Source of the DNA: an uncultured bacterium
GTDB lineage: Bacteria > Acidobacteriota > Aminicenantia > Aminicenantales > Saccharicenantaceae
Assembly: GCA_937920515.1 (NCBI GenBank)
Contig: CALEUG010000007.1
Coordinates: 62,001 to 126,000 of the forward strand
Length of the DNA stretch: 64,000 nt
Direction: 5' to 3'
Positions 55,403-64,000 of the stretch are shown here, piece after piece. The translations under genes were made by a program, and so were the position numbers. Position 1 is the stretch's first letter. Each line of letters opens with the position of its first letter. The notes under the pieces are model-generated. The model did no database searches, was not told the DNA's origin, and saw only the letters and a list, made by a program, of their open reading frames with translations.

Positions 55403-55826
55403 TTCTGAACAAACCGGCCGCAAGCTTGCTTTCGGCCACCACTTCCCCTTCAACCGTGGCCTGGGCGGAAAAATAATAGAAACCGGCTTTCTGCCTCAGC
55501 ATCTGCACCGAAAGTTTCAGCTGGTCGCCGGGAACCACCGGCTTCCTGAATTTGGCTTCCTCTATCTTGCTCATGACCATGACCACGTTTTCCGGGTCCG
55601 GAAGCGAATGGTAGAGAAGTATGCCTCCGGCCTGGGCCAGGGCCTCCACGATCAGCACGCCGGGCATCAACTTGAGTCCCGGGAAATGACCCGTAAAGAA
55701 AGGTTCGTTGTAGGTGACATTCTTCAGGGCCAGGATGCTCTCGCCCGGCTTCAGCTCCAGGACTCTATCCACCAGAAGAAACGGGTACCGGTGTGGTAAC
55801 CATTTCTCGATCTGTTCCGAGTTCAT
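55395..55826 (-). CDS. fabZ: 3-hydroxyacyl-ACP dehydratase FabZ
   Basis: 143 residues. LPHRYPFLLVDRV supplies the catalytic His, and GVLIVEALAQAGG the catalytic Glu, of the FabZ hotdog enzyme that dehydrates 3-hydroxyacyl-ACP in fatty-acid elongation. FFTGHFPGLKLMPG is typical. It follows skp by 21 bases and ends the minus-strand operon. In most Gram-negatives lpxD and lpxA flank it; neither is here. Confidence 0.97.
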   Translation of the reverse strand: MNSEQIEKWLPHRYPFLLVDRVLELKPGESILALKNVTYNEPFFTGHFPGLKLMPGVLIVEALAQAGGILLYHSLPDPENVVMVMSKIEEAKFRKPVVPGDQLKLSVQMLRQKAGFYYFSAQATVEGEVVAESKLAAGLFRKK

Positions 55827-55847
55827 GGGACTAAGGTTCAGAACAAC

Positions 55848-56390
55848 TTACCTGGCCGGGGCCTTGCTGGCATCGTACCTCTTGATAACTTCCTGGGTCA
55901 GGTCCACGGCCGGGGAAAAATAGAGCACGCCACTCTCTCTGAGGTCCAGGATCAGGTCCAGTCCTTTTTCCTGCCCGAGCTTATTGATGATGGGCATGAC
56001 CTCGCTCTGAATCCTCATGTAGAGTCTCTGGGTCAGTTCCTGCATGTCTCTCTGGGCATCCTCGGCCATCCTCTGCCTTTCGGTCCTCTTCCGCTCCAGG
56101 TCAACGCTCAGCGACAGAATGGCTTCCTGGGTCATGGTTAACTGCTGGGTGCTCAGCCTGCTTTCCAGCTGCCGGATCTGGTCATCCAGCTTGGACAGGT
56201 CCTGCTGGGTCTTCCTGTTCTTCTCTTCCAGCTGGGCTATGGCTTTCTTGCCTTCAGCCGATTTTTCCAGGATTTCCTGGGAATTGATCAACCCGATCTT
56301 GATGGTTTGCTGGGCCAGGGCCAGGTGGCTGCCGGCAATCAACATGACCGCCAGGAGAAAAACCGCCGTCAGTATTCTGCGCATATCCAA
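55848..56390 (-). CDS. skp: Periplasmic chaperone OmpH/Skp
   Basis: 180 residues. A signal peptide (FLLAVMLIAGSHLALAQ) is followed by the Skp/OmpH core KIGLINSQEILEKSAEGKKA and a long alpha-helical region rich in Gln, Lys and Arg that forms the tentacle-like coiled coil, ending LGQEKGLDLILDLRESGVLYFSPAVDLTQEV. Binds unfolded outer-membrane proteins and delivers them to BamA, which is encoded immediately upstream (61 bases). Confidence 0.95.
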   Translation of the reverse strand: MDMRRILTAVFLLAVMLIAGSHLALAQQTIKIGLINSQEILEKSAEGKKAIAQLEEKNRKTQQDLSKLDDQIRQLESRLSTQQLTMTQEAILSLSVDLERKRTERQRMAEDAQRDMQELTQRLYMRIQSEVMPIINKLGQEKGLDLILDLRESGVLYFSPAVDLTQEVIKRYDASKAPAR

Positions 56391-56451
56391 TCCTCCTAAA
56401 TTTAATAGTTCATAATTTTACACTTTTCAAAGCTAAATATAAAGGGACACT

Positions 56452-58773
56452 TCAGAATGTAGTGCCGACCGCGAAGCGGAAGGCAAAATTGGAATCGTCC
56501 ACGTAAATTTTCCTGTTATTGTAAGCGAAAATCAGCCGGAAGGGAACCCTCAGGGCCGGCACAAACACCCTGACTTCCAGCCCGGCCGAGCTGAACATGT
56601 TCTTGGGGCTGAATTTCTCAGACTGGAGCAGAGTGTTGCCCACATCGTAGAAGAGGATGCCGTAAAGCGGTCCGCCCAGCGGCACTATGTACTCGAAGTT
56701 AAAAATCAGCGATTTTACCCCGCCGATCAGGATGTTTCTCTCGTCCCGTGGCCCGACGGTAAAATATTCATAACCGCGGATCGACTGTTCACCGCCCAGG
56801 AAGAACCTTTCCCAGTAGGGCACCTCGTGATTGCCGATGGGCTTTATAAACTGGTACTCGGCGTGAAGACCCAGCACATGGTTGCCCCACAGCGGCTGGT
56901 AGCGGGCAAACTCGAACCTGGGGCGGTAGAGATGAACATCACCTCCCAGGAAGCTACCCGCATACCTGAAGGCCACGCTGTACATCGTGCCCCGGCTGGG
57001 AGTCAGGGGGCTGTCTATGGTGGACTGGTAAAGAACCGGTTCCAGGGCGCTGACGAAGTATTTCCCGGGATAAAAGTAGGGATTGTAATAATACTGCTGG
57101 CCCTGTTCATCCTCGTAACTCGGAACTTCCATGATCTGCTTCTGGAAGCTGTAGTTGAGGTTGAACCTCAGGTAACGGTAAAGCCTGGTGCCGTAGGTTA
57201 GCCTTATCCCCTTGGCAAACTGGTTATAAAGGTAGGGAATTGTAATCTTGCGGTCGAAGACGTTAAAGCCGACGGTCATCGGTTTATCGAAGATGTAGGG
57301 CTGGCTCATACCGAAGCTGTAATTCTTGACCCTCTTGCCGTGCTGCAGGGTCAGGTCCAGGGTCTCCCCGGTTCCCAGGAAATTCACGGTGGAGTAGCTG
57401 AAGGCCACGAAGGTGCCCTCGTAGCCGCTGTAACCGGCGGTAAACTGGATGTTGTTCCGCTGCAGTTCCTTGACGTTGAGGTTGACGTCTATCTGGGTGG
57501 GATTCTCCGGGTCAGGCTTGATATCCGGTTCTTTTTCCACGTCCACCAGTCCCAGCTGCTTGAGCCGCAGCAGACTGTCTTTGAAGACAGCCAGGCTGAA
57601 GCGATCGCCCTCGCGCATCAGGAACTCCCGACGCAGCACCTTGTCCTTGGTGAAGGTGTTGCCCTTGAATTCCAGCTTCCTAAGGAAGGCCACTTCACCT
57701 TCCTGGATGTTGAAGGTCACGTTGACCACTTTTTTCCGGGGGTCAAGGTTTTCCACCGGAATTATCTGGGCGTAGAGAAAGGCAAAGTTGCGGTAACTTT
57801 CCCCCATGGACTCGACGGTCTTTTCCCGCTTCTTGGAGCTGTAGATATCACCGGGCTGCAGTTTGACCAGCGTCTGGAGATACCTGGTGGTAAAGAACTT
57901 GTTCCCTTCAATCTTGATTTCGCCGGTTCGATATACATGACCCGGGTCCACCGGGATGATGATCCGCATCATTTTCTGCCGGCTGAACAGGGCATTCTTC
58001 CTGGTTATTTCTTCAAACCGGGGTTCTCCAACGCTGGCTTCCATGTAGCCATATTCCTGGAGTTTCTTCTTGACCTCGGTCAGGTTTTCTTCCAGTTTGT
58101 TTTTCTTGAAAACGTCCTTGTTGGCAATCCAGTTGAACAGGCTGTGCTGGCGGTTGTCCTTCATCGCTTCCACCAGGAAACTGTCGGGAATCTTGGTCCG
58201 GCCGACAAAGACCACCTCCCCCACCCGCAGCCTGGCTCCTTCATCTATCCTGAAGACCAGATCCACCTCGTTGTTGGCCCGGGTCACCAGCTCGGCTTCT
58301 ATCCTGGCCGCCTGCAGGCCCTTGTCTTCCAGGAGCTCTTTAATCGTCTTCCTGGCCTTCTGCACCCGGTAAGGATTATAGTGAGAATGAGCGGCAATGT
58401 ACTCATCTTTTTCTTTAAGCTTGTTGACGATATCGCTTTCTTTAACCTTTTTGCCGGTGCGGAAAACCACATTTTTGATTACAGGGTTTTCCTCGACAAA
58501 AATCCGGATGACCTTGCCCCTGGTTCCGTCCTGTTCTTCTATCCGGAGGTTAGAGAAAAAGCCGGTCGACCAGAGAACCCTGAAATCCTTCTTCAGGAGG
58601 GCTTCGTTGTAAAAATCACCCTCGCGTGAAGAGAGGTAATAGACGATGGTTTCCTGAGAGATGCGGTTGTTGCCGATAACCTCGATCTTCTCGATAACCT
58701 GCTGGGCAGACAGGGTGGCCGCCGAAAGCACAAGTAATATGAATATAACCAGGCTGAGTTTTCTCATTGACAT
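56452..58773 (-). CDS. bamA: Outer-membrane protein assembly factor BamA
   Basis: 773 residues. Signal peptide, five POTRA repeats (from VIEKIEVIGNNRISQETIVYYLSSR to about residue 430), and a C-terminal 16-strand Omp85 barrel with GEQSIRGYEYFTVGPRDE (the loop 6 VRGF-type motif, here IRGY) and a final aromatic RFAVGTTF. Central insertase of the BAM complex in the outer membrane. Upstream of skp and fabZ and downstream of lolD in the same operon. The ATG at 58773 or an in-frame ATG two codons later may start it. Confidence 0.97.
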   Translation of the reverse strand: MSMRKLSLVIFILLVLSAATLSAQQVIEKIEVIGNNRISQETIVYYLSSREGDFYNEALLKKDFRVLWSTGFFSNLRIEEQDGTRGKVIRIFVEENPVIKNVVFRTGKKVKESDIVNKLKEKDEYIAAHSHYNPYRVQKARKTIKELLEDKGLQAARIEAELVTRANNEVDLVFRIDEGARLRVGEVVFVGRTKIPDSFLVEAMKDNRQHSLFNWIANKDVFKKNKLEENLTEVKKKLQEYGYMEASVGEPRFEEITRKNALFSRQKMMRIIIPVDPGHVYRTGEIKIEGNKFFTTRYLQTLVKLQPGDIYSSKKREKTVESMGESYRNFAFLYAQIIPVENLDPRKKVVNVTFNIQEGEVAFLRKLEFKGNTFTKDKVLRREFLMREGDRFSLAVFKDSLLRLKQLGLVDVEKEPDIKPDPENPTQIDVNLNVKELQRNNIQFTAGYSGYEGTFVAFSYSTVNFLGTGETLDLTLQHGKRVKNYSFGMSQPYIFDKPMTVGFNVFDRKITIPYLYNQFAKGIRLTYGTRLYRYLRFNLNYSFQKQIMEVPSYEDEQGQQYYYNPYFYPGKYFVSALEPVLYQSTIDSPLTPSRGTMYSVAFRYAGSFLGGDVHLYRPRFEFARYQPLWGNHVLGLHAEYQFIKPIGNHEVPYWERFFLGGEQSIRGYEYFTVGPRDERNILIGGVKSLIFNFEYIVPLGGPLYGILFYDVGNTLLQSEKFSPKNMFSSAGLEVRVFVPALRVPFRLIFAYNNRKIYVDDSNFAFRFAVGTTF

Positions 58774-58857
58774 AACTTTATACCATATTGCCGATCATTT
58801 TTCAAAGAATCAGGACCTCTCCGTTCTTTTCTTTCCGCAAGAGGCCTCATCTATTTA

Positions 58858-59568
58858 TTAACCAGCCGGGCCCTCTAAAAGTTTCATCCGGCCGGCTTCC
58901 AGAAGATAAGCCCTGTGACAGAAACGGGCTATTCTCTCGTTATGGGTAACGATTATCGAGGACAGACCTTTCCTCCGGTGCAGCTCGGTTATCAACTGCA
59001 GGATTCTTTCCCCTGTTTTCCAGTCCAGGTTGCCGGTGGGCTCATCGGCCAGTAACAGTTCGGGCCCGGCCACCAGGGCTCTGGCCACCGCCACCCTTTG
59101 CTGTTCTCCCCCAGAAAGCTGGGCCGGGCGGGCGCCAGCCCTGGCACTCATACCTACTTCTTCCAGGGCCCGGGCTGCCTTCTCCATGGCTTCTTCCCGG
59201 TTTCTGCCGGCAATCAGCAGCGGAATGGCCACGTTTTCCAGAGCAGAAAACTCGGGAAGAAGATGGTAGAATTGAAAGACAAATCCTATATACCTGTTCC
59301 TGAGCAGGGCAATCTCGGCCGGAGTTTTTTCCCAGAGGTCGTGGCCCTGGAAAAAGACCTTCCCCTCAGTTGGCCGGTCCAGGCCGCCGATGATGTTAAG
59401 AAAGGTGGTTTTGCCCACGCCGGAGACTCCCATGACCGCCACCAGTTCCCCTGCCCGCAGCTCGAAGTCAATACCCTCAAAAACACGCAGCCACTCTTTT
59501 CCGGGCAGCGGGTAGGACTTGCCCAGCTTTTCCGTCCTGATGATGACCCGGTTGTTTTCCGTTACCAT
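58858..59568 (-). CDS. lolD: ABC transporter ATPase LolD-like
   Basis: 236 residues. Walker A GVSGVGKTT, signature LSGGEQQRVAVARAL, Walker B LLLADEPTGNLD and the H-loop IVTHNE. Closest style is LolD/MacB-type ATPases, which drive release of lipoproteins from the inner membrane. Pairs with the LolC-like permease 33 bases upstream. No separate LolE is seen, so a homodimeric permease is likely. Confidence 0.93.
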   Translation of the reverse strand: MVTENNRVIIRTEKLGKSYPLPGKEWLRVFEGIDFELRAGELVAVMGVSGVGKTTFLNIIGGLDRPTEGKVFFQGHDLWEKTPAEIALLRNRYIGFVFQFYHLLPEFSALENVAIPLLIAGRNREEAMEKAARALEEVGMSARAGARPAQLSGGEQQRVAVARALVAGPELLLADEPTGNLDWKTGERILQLITELHRRKGLSSIIVTHNERIARFCHRAYLLEAGRMKLLEGPAG

Positions 59569-59601
59569 AATTCTTCTCTATGCCGTAATCTATTAATAAA
59601 T

Positions 59602-60819
59602 CTATTCATATTTCAGAGCCTGAACCGGGTCAATCCTGGCCGCCCGCCGCGACGGGAAGATGGTGGAGACAAAAGTAATGGTTAGAGTAACCAGGACGAT
59701 CAGCGCCAGGTCCAGCGGCCTGGCGTGAAAGGGAACATAGGAAATCTGGTAGATATCCACCGGCACCTTGATCAGCTTGAAGACGTTGGCCAGCCAGCAC
59801 CAGGCCAGTCCCAGAATCAAGCCCAGGCCGGTGCCCACCACCCCTATGATGGCTCCCTGCAGGAAAAAAATCTTCCTGATACTGGCCGGGGTGGCTCCCA
59901 TAGCCATCAGCACTCCGATATCCCTGGTCTTTTCCATGACCATAAGCACCAGGCTGGCTATGATGTTTAGAGCGGCCACAACCACTATCAGGGTTATGGT
60001 CAGGAAGAGCAGAGTTTTTTCCAGCTTCAGGGCTGAAAACAGGGATCGATTCAGTTCCATCCAGGTGGTCACGTAAATCCCGGAAAAGCTCACCCTGTAT
60101 ATTTTTTCGGCTACCATCTCTGCCTGGAAAATATTCTTTATCCTGACCTGAAGGTAGGAAACTCTTTCCGGCAGGTTATAAAGTTTCTGGGCCAGGTCAA
60201 GGGAAATCAGGGCCGTTGAGGAATCAAACTCGTAAAGCCCGGAATCAAAAAGTCCGCTCACCCGGAAGGTTCTGGTCCTGGGCAGGATGCCAACCGGCGT
60301 TAGCCGGCCGGAAGGAATGAGCACGCTCACCCGGTCGCCCGGACCGACACCCAGGGCGGCGGCCAGGTCCTTTCCCAGAATTATTTCTTCTTCGCTTCCG
60401 GCCTCCGGCAACTGGCCGGCCATCAGCCTGCTCAACCAGCCGGCTACTTTCACTTCCTCCTCAAAATTCAGACCCTTGAGCATAGCCCCTGAATTCCGGG
60501 CCGGACCCATAATCAGCACGGTGTTATAAATTACCGGGGTGACCACCTGGACTCCTGGAATTTTCTGTATCTCCTCCGCCAGGGCCCGATAATCTTTTAA
60601 GCCCTGTCCCGAAAGGTCGGAGACCATCAGGTGGGAAGTGGCTCCGAGAATCTTACCCTGGACATCCTCCTGGAACCCGGTAATCAGGGCCAGGGCGATG
60701 ACCAGGGCCATTACCCCGATGGTCACTCCAAGGATGGAAACCGAGGTGATGACGGAAATAAAGGCCTGCTTCCTTCTGGCGGTCAGGTATCTGCGGGCCA
60801 GGAATAATTCAAAGCTCAT
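59602..60819 (-). CDS. lolC: Lipoprotein-releasing permease LolC/LolE-like
   Basis: 405 residues. FELFLARRYLTARRKQAFISVITSVSILGVTIGVMALV is the LolC/E N-terminal membrane block (given here as family landmark: FLARRYLTARRKQAF then an ISVITSVSILG helix), followed by a periplasmic MacB-type domain and three C-terminal helices ending FPSRRAARIDPVQALKYE, the FtsX-family tail. With LolD it would extract outer-membrane-bound lipoproteins. The window encodes several predicted lipoproteins that may be its cargo. Confidence 0.92.
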   Translation of the reverse strand: MSFELFLARRYLTARRKQAFISVITSVSILGVTIGVMALVIALALITGFQEDVQGKILGATSHLMVSDLSGQGLKDYRALAEEIQKIPGVQVVTPVIYNTVLIMGPARNSGAMLKGLNFEEEVKVAGWLSRLMAGQLPEAGSEEEIILGKDLAAALGVGPGDRVSVLIPSGRLTPVGILPRTRTFRVSGLFDSGLYEFDSSTALISLDLAQKLYNLPERVSYLQVRIKNIFQAEMVAEKIYRVSFSGIYVTTWMELNRSLFSALKLEKTLLFLTITLIVVVAALNIIASLVLMVMEKTRDIGVLMAMGATPASIRKIFFLQGAIIGVVGTGLGLILGLAWCWLANVFKLIKVPVDIYQISYVPFHARPLDLALIVLVTLTITFVSTIFPSRRAARIDPVQALKYE

Positions 60820-60844
60820 GCCGGTCTCACCTGAAGTCCTTGTC

Positions 60845-62365
60845 TTACCGCGGTTTCAGGAGCGGGAACAGGATAACCTCCCGGATGGATTTTTTGTTGG
60901 CCAGGATCATGGTCAGCCGGTCTATACCGATACCCTCTCCTCCGGTGGGCGGAAGTCCGTACTCCAGGGCTTCGACGTAATCCAGGTCAACCAGGTGCGA
61001 CTCCTCGTCGCCGGTCTGCCTCAGGGCTGCCTGCTCTTCAAAGCGCTGGCGCTGTTCAAAGGGGTCGGTCAGCTCGGAGAAGGCATTGGCGATCTCCATG
61101 CCGGCAATGATCAGCTCGAAGCGGCTGGCTTCTTCCGGGTTATCCGGGTCGGCCTTGGCCAGAGGGGAAATTTCCCGGGGCGGATTGATGATGAAAGTCG
61201 GCTGGACTATCTTTTCCTTGACCAGCTTGTCAAAAATAACATCCAGGGCCTTAGCGTAGCTGATTGGCTTCCGGTCAGGAGTCAACGTGGCCGCAAACTT
61301 CACCAGCTCCTTCGGGTCATCAAACCTGGCTGGAGCCAGACCGCTGTACTGCCGGACCGCTTCCTGAAACTTGAGCCTTTTCCAGGGCCGCTTGAAGGAA
61401 ATCGTCTCCTTCCCGTAGGGAAATTCTTCTTTTCCGTGAATTTCCCGGGCCAGGTAGACGAAGAGCTCTTCGGTCAGGTCCATCAACTGGTTGTAGTCGA
61501 GGTAGGCCTGGTAGAATTCCAGCATGGTGAACTCGGGGTTGTGCTGGGAGTCGACACCCTCGTTCCTGAAATTGCGATTTATCTCGTAGACCTTCTCCAG
61601 GCCGCCGACCACCAGGCGCTTCAGGTAGAGTTCCGGCGCGATTCTCAGGTAAAGGTCAATTCCCAGAGCGTTATGGAAGGTCTTGAAAGGCCTGGCCAGG
61701 GCTCCGCCGGGAATAACCTGCATCATCGGGGTCTCCACTTCCAGGAAACCACGATCCTCAAAAAATTTTCGCAGGCTGCTGACAATCCGGCTCCTGATGA
61801 TGAAGGTTTCGCTGGAGTCCGGGTTCATAATCAGGTCCAGGTAGCGTTTGCGGTAGCGAAGCTCCACATCCTGCAGGCCGTGCCATTTTTCCGGCAGGGG
61901 GTGGAAAGACTTGGCCAGAAAAGCAAAGTGCTCGGCCAGCACGGTCAGTTCGCCAGTCCTGGTACGGAACAATCGTCCCTCGACCAGTATCACGTCGCCG
62001 ATGTCAAACAGGTCAAAAAGCTCATAGTTTTCCGGCCCGACCCGGTCTTCCCTCAGGTAAACCTGCAGCCGGCTGCGGCAATCGGCAATATGAAAGAAAG
62101 TGGCCCGGCCCATCTTACGAATGGTCATAATCCGCCCCGGAACCTTTACCCGGTATTGTTTTTCTTCCAGTTCTTCCTGGCTTAGAGGAGAAAAATCCCT
62201 GACCGCTTCGAAAACAGAGTGGCTGACCTCGGCCCGGTGGGGAAAGACTTCCAGTCCCTTTTCCTGGAGTTTCCGCCACTTCTCCAGGCGGATGAGTTCC
62301 TGGTCGCTGAGTTCTTGCTGGACCAGCTTCAGCTCGCGGTCCTTTTTGCCTTGTTGTTCACTCAT
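60845..62365 (-). CDS. lysS: Class II lysyl-tRNA synthetase
   Basis: 506 residues, typical length. An OB-fold anticodon-binding domain (VKVPGRIMTIRKMGRATFFHI) is followed by the class II core with motif 2 FRNEGVDSQHNPEFTMLEFYQAY (landmarks FRNEG and HNPEFTMLE) and motif 3 GGEGIGIDRLTMIL. Charges tRNA-Lys. AGAGGTGAAAC precedes the ATG. It lies between nusB and lolC in an apparent operon. Confidence 0.98.
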   Translation of the reverse strand: MSEQQGKKDRELKLVQQELSDQELIRLEKWRKLQEKGLEVFPHRAEVSHSVFEAVRDFSPLSQEELEEKQYRVKVPGRIMTIRKMGRATFFHIADCRSRLQVYLREDRVGPENYELFDLFDIGDVILVEGRLFRTRTGELTVLAEHFAFLAKSFHPLPEKWHGLQDVELRYRKRYLDLIMNPDSSETFIIRSRIVSSLRKFFEDRGFLEVETPMMQVIPGGALARPFKTFHNALGIDLYLRIAPELYLKRLVVGGLEKVYEINRNFRNEGVDSQHNPEFTMLEFYQAYLDYNQLMDLTEELFVYLAREIHGKEEFPYGKETISFKRPWKRLKFQEAVRQYSGLAPARFDDPKELVKFAATLTPDRKPISYAKALDVIFDKLVKEKIVQPTFIINPPREISPLAKADPDNPEEASRFELIIAGMEIANAFSELTDPFEQRQRFEEQAALRQTGDEESHLVDLDYVEALEYGLPPTGGEGIGIDRLTMILANKKSIREVILFPLLKPR

Positions 62366-62400
62366 GTTTCACCTCTTGAAATCGTGCAGGTTGAACTGCT

Positions 62401-62829
62401 TCAGTTCTTGTCCGGACCGGAAGTGCCCTGGAGCTGGCGGTGCACCCCGTCCAGAATGCCGTTGACAAAATTGGCCGCTTCCTGCCCGGAATATTTCTTG
62501 GCTATCTCGATGGCTTCGTCCATGATTATCGACGGGGCCAGGTTCTTTTCAAAAAGCATCTCAAAAACAGCCAGCCTCAGGATGTTTCGGTCGACGGTGG
62601 CCATCCTTTCCAGACGCCAGTTCCTGGAAGCCTGCTGGATAGTTCGGTCCACCTCGGGCTGGTGTTCACGGATCCCCCTGACCAGCCACTCGCAGTATTC
62701 GCGGGTTTCGGCCGGAACCGCCCGCCGGGACCAGTAATCCTTAAGGACCAGCGGCAGCTCGTCGCCGGTAAACTCCAGCTGGAAAAGAATCTGTAAAGCA
62801 CACTCCCTGGCTTTTCTTCTTTTTCCCAT
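62401..62829 (-). CDS. nusB: Transcription antitermination factor NusB
   Basis: 142 residues. KARECALQILFQLEFTG and the C-terminal NRNILRLAVFEMLF/ IMDEAIEIAKKYSGQEAANFVNGILD pattern of NusB; with NusE it binds boxA RNA in rRNA antitermination. The initial NILRLAVFEM block reads DRNILRLAVFEM here. The ribH-nusB pair is common across bacteria. It ends 35 bases before lysS. Confidence 0.96.
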   Translation of the reverse strand: MGKRRKARECALQILFQLEFTGDELPLVLKDYWSRRAVPAETREYCEWLVRGIREHQPEVDRTIQQASRNWRLERMATVDRNILRLAVFEMLFEKNLAPSIIMDEAIEIAKKYSGQEAANFVNGILDGVHRQLQGTSGPDKN

Positions 62830-62851
62830 GAGCAGAGGTCTCTTCCTGGCC

Positions 62852-63322
62852 TTACCTGAGTTTGGAATCCTGGAGCAGGTTCAACATTTCCACCAGGGCC
62901 ATGGCTGCATTGTAACCCTTGTTGCCGGCCTTGGTTCCTGCCCTTTCTATGCCCTGTTCCAGAGTTTCAACCGTCAGGATGCCGTAGGCCACGGGCAGGC
63001 CTTCTTCCACTGCCACCTGAGCCAGTCCCTTGGTGACCTCGGCACTGAGAAAATCAAAATGAGGGGTTTCGCCCCGGATCAGAACACCCAGACAGAGAAT
63101 CCCATCGACCTGTTTTTTTCGGGCCAGCAACCTGGCCATCAGCGGAATTTCAAAAGCGCCGGGGACCTTGTAGACGGAAAGGTTAGCCTCTTCAGCCCCC
63201 AGCTTTTTCAGAGCCTCCAGTGCTCCCTCCAGCAGGTGGCCTGAGATAAACTGGTTGAAGCGGCTGAGGACAATGCCGATCCTGTATCCTTTCGCCTGCA
63301 GCTTGCCTTCATAAACTTTCAT
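62852..63322 (-). CDS. ribH: 6,7-dimethyl-8-ribityllumazine synthase
   Basis: 156 residues. VPGAFEIPLMARLLA and LGVLIRGETPHFDFLSAEVTKGLA are the RibH substrate loops, the catalytic His being in PHFDF. Condenses 3,4-dihydroxybutanone phosphate with the pyrimidinedione to form lumazine in riboflavin synthesis. Other rib genes are not in view. Followed by nusB after 22 bases. Confidence 0.97.
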   Translation of the reverse strand: MKVYEGKLQAKGYRIGIVLSRFNQFISGHLLEGALEALKKLGAEEANLSVYKVPGAFEIPLMARLLARKKQVDGILCLGVLIRGETPHFDFLSAEVTKGLAQVAVEEGLPVAYGILTVETLEQGIERAGTKAGNKGYNAAMALVEMLNLLQDSKLR

Positions 63323-63340
63323 CTCTTTCTCCTTTGGCCG

Positions 63341-64000
63341 TCAGATCGGTTTTTTTTCATATATCCTGTATTTTTTGTATATTCTACCACCTATGGAAGT
63401 GGTAAATCTATTGATGGCTTCATTGTCTTCGAGCTGCCAGGATGTTTCAGCCCACTGATATCCTCTGGCCCTGGCCCTTCTCTCCAGCTCATCATACAGC
63501 AGGTAGGCCAGCCCGGTGTGCTGGAACCGGGGCAGGACACCGAAGACCACCGCCCTCATCCCCTTAATTTTTTTCCGGTTGAACAGCAGCTGGAAAACTC
63601 CAAAAGGCAGCAGCCGGCCGTTGAGGTTCTTGATTATTTCGTTATAGTTTGGCAGGCCGAAGGCAAAGCCCACTTCTTTTCCCTCATGCAGGGCAAAAAT
63701 GACCAGCTCCGGGTCGGCAAAATCTTTGAGCCTACGGGCCATGAAGTCCATTTCCTTTTCGGTCCAGGGGACAAAGCCCCAGTTTCTGGACCAGGCCTGG
63801 TTATAGATACAGGCAATTTTTCTGGTTTCTTCGTATATGTTTTTCATGTTAACCGTGCGCATGGCAAAAGAGGTAATGCTTCTGACCTTCTGGATTACGG
63901 CCTGGACCTTTTCCATGGTCTGGTGGTCCCGGGTCATGAGAAAAGCATAAAGGTCCCTGGCCTTGGTCAGCCCGGCCTTCTCCATCAATTCAATATAATA
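63341..64000 (-). CDS. GNAT-type N-acetyltransferase, 5' part beyond window
   Basis: The frame stays open to base 64000 (YYIELMEKAGLTKARDLYAF), so the true start is outside and the 219 visible residues are the C-terminal part. ITSFAMRTVNMKNIYEE and GVLPRFQHTGLAYLLYDELERRARARGYQWAETSWQLEDN (landmarks GVLPRFQHTGLAYLL and ETSWQLEDN) fit a GNAT acetyl-CoA site with an N-terminal partner domain seen in about 370-residue proteins. Acceptor unknown. It precedes ribH by 18 bases on the same strand. Confidence 0.85.
   Translation of the reverse strand, partial: YYIELMEKAGLTKARDLYAFLMTRDHQTMEKVQAVIQKVRSITSFAMRTVNMKNIYEETRKIACIYNQAWSRNWGFVPWTEKEMDFMARRLKDFADPELVIFALHEGKEVGFAFGLPNYNEIIKNLNGRLLPFGVFQLLFNRKKIKGMRAVVFGVLPRFQHTGLAYLLYDELERRARARGYQWAETSWQLEDNEAINRFTTSIGGRIYKKYRIYEKKPI

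Overview
The window looks like chromosomal DNA of a Gram-negative, moderately high-GC bacterium. Outer-membrane biogenesis genes are present (BamA, Skp/OmpH, a LolC/LolD pair, a small beta-barrel protein), alongside many exported peptidases, glycosidases and lipoproteins. The overall style (BNR-repeat proteins, DUF1028, GH97, a serpin, a secreted IPFEF-type small protein) resembles Acidobacteriota or Candidatus Aminicenantes. That placement is inferred from gene flavour only; there is no rRNA or phylogenetic marker comparison behind it. I saw no plasmid, phage, CRISPR or large mobile island. The only mobile trace is a short IS3-type transposase remnant beside a tRNA-Ser gene.

Layout. 1-12.4 kb: a DUF1846 gene cut by the window edge, translationally coupled to a GH106-like glycosidase; an exported M3 peptidase (Dcp); the IS3 remnant; two tRNA-Ser genes (GCT and TGA) and serS, all within 6 kb on the minus strand; a Tat-exported class V aminotransferase; a small secreted protein behind a strong palindromic operator; and a PAP2 phosphatase. 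12.4-16.5 kb: DUF72, a lysA-like PLP decarboxylase and an intact serine beta-lactamase-like hydrolase. 16.5-21.8 kb: a minus-strand lexA-dinB-dnaE2 mutagenesis cassette lacking recognisable imuA or imuB, with a purine-rich spacer tiled by tiny ORFs between dinB and dnaE2.

21.9-35.8 kb: a decayed beta-propeller fragment, a lipoprotein serpin, an amber-interrupted exported protein, two thioredoxin-pathway proteins, a trans-sulfuration enzyme, a thioesterase coupled to a large BNR-repeat protein, an Fsr-like transporter, an HtrA protease, and a beta-lactamase-fold lipoprotein that has lost its catalytic residues. 35.8-45.5 kb: an SDR and a histidine ammonia-lyase with an Ala-Cys-Gly MIO triad, SDR-type threonine dehydrogenase, DUF1028-TPR, speE, uppP and an unusual SpoIID protein. 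45.5-55.3 kb: a regulatory-rich gap with a second copy of the palindromic operator, GH97, a 1377-residue M14 peptidase with a duplicated N-terminal module, an outer-membrane barrel, a PAS-GGDEF protein and a LolA-like protein.

55.4-64 kb: one long minus-strand housekeeping block reading N-acetyltransferase, ribH, nusB, lysS, lolC, lolD, bamA, skp, fabZ. It joins translation, riboflavin and transcription genes to envelope biogenesis; lpxD and lpxA, the usual neighbours of skp and fabZ, are absent here.

The best leads for something undescribed are the rearranged SOS mutasome with its micro-ORF spacer, the shared TATATGAA-N6-TTCATATA operator, the giant M14 protein, the catalytically dead beta-lactamase-fold lipoprotein, and the SpoIID protein whose domain is split by an insertion. 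None is proven from sequence alone.
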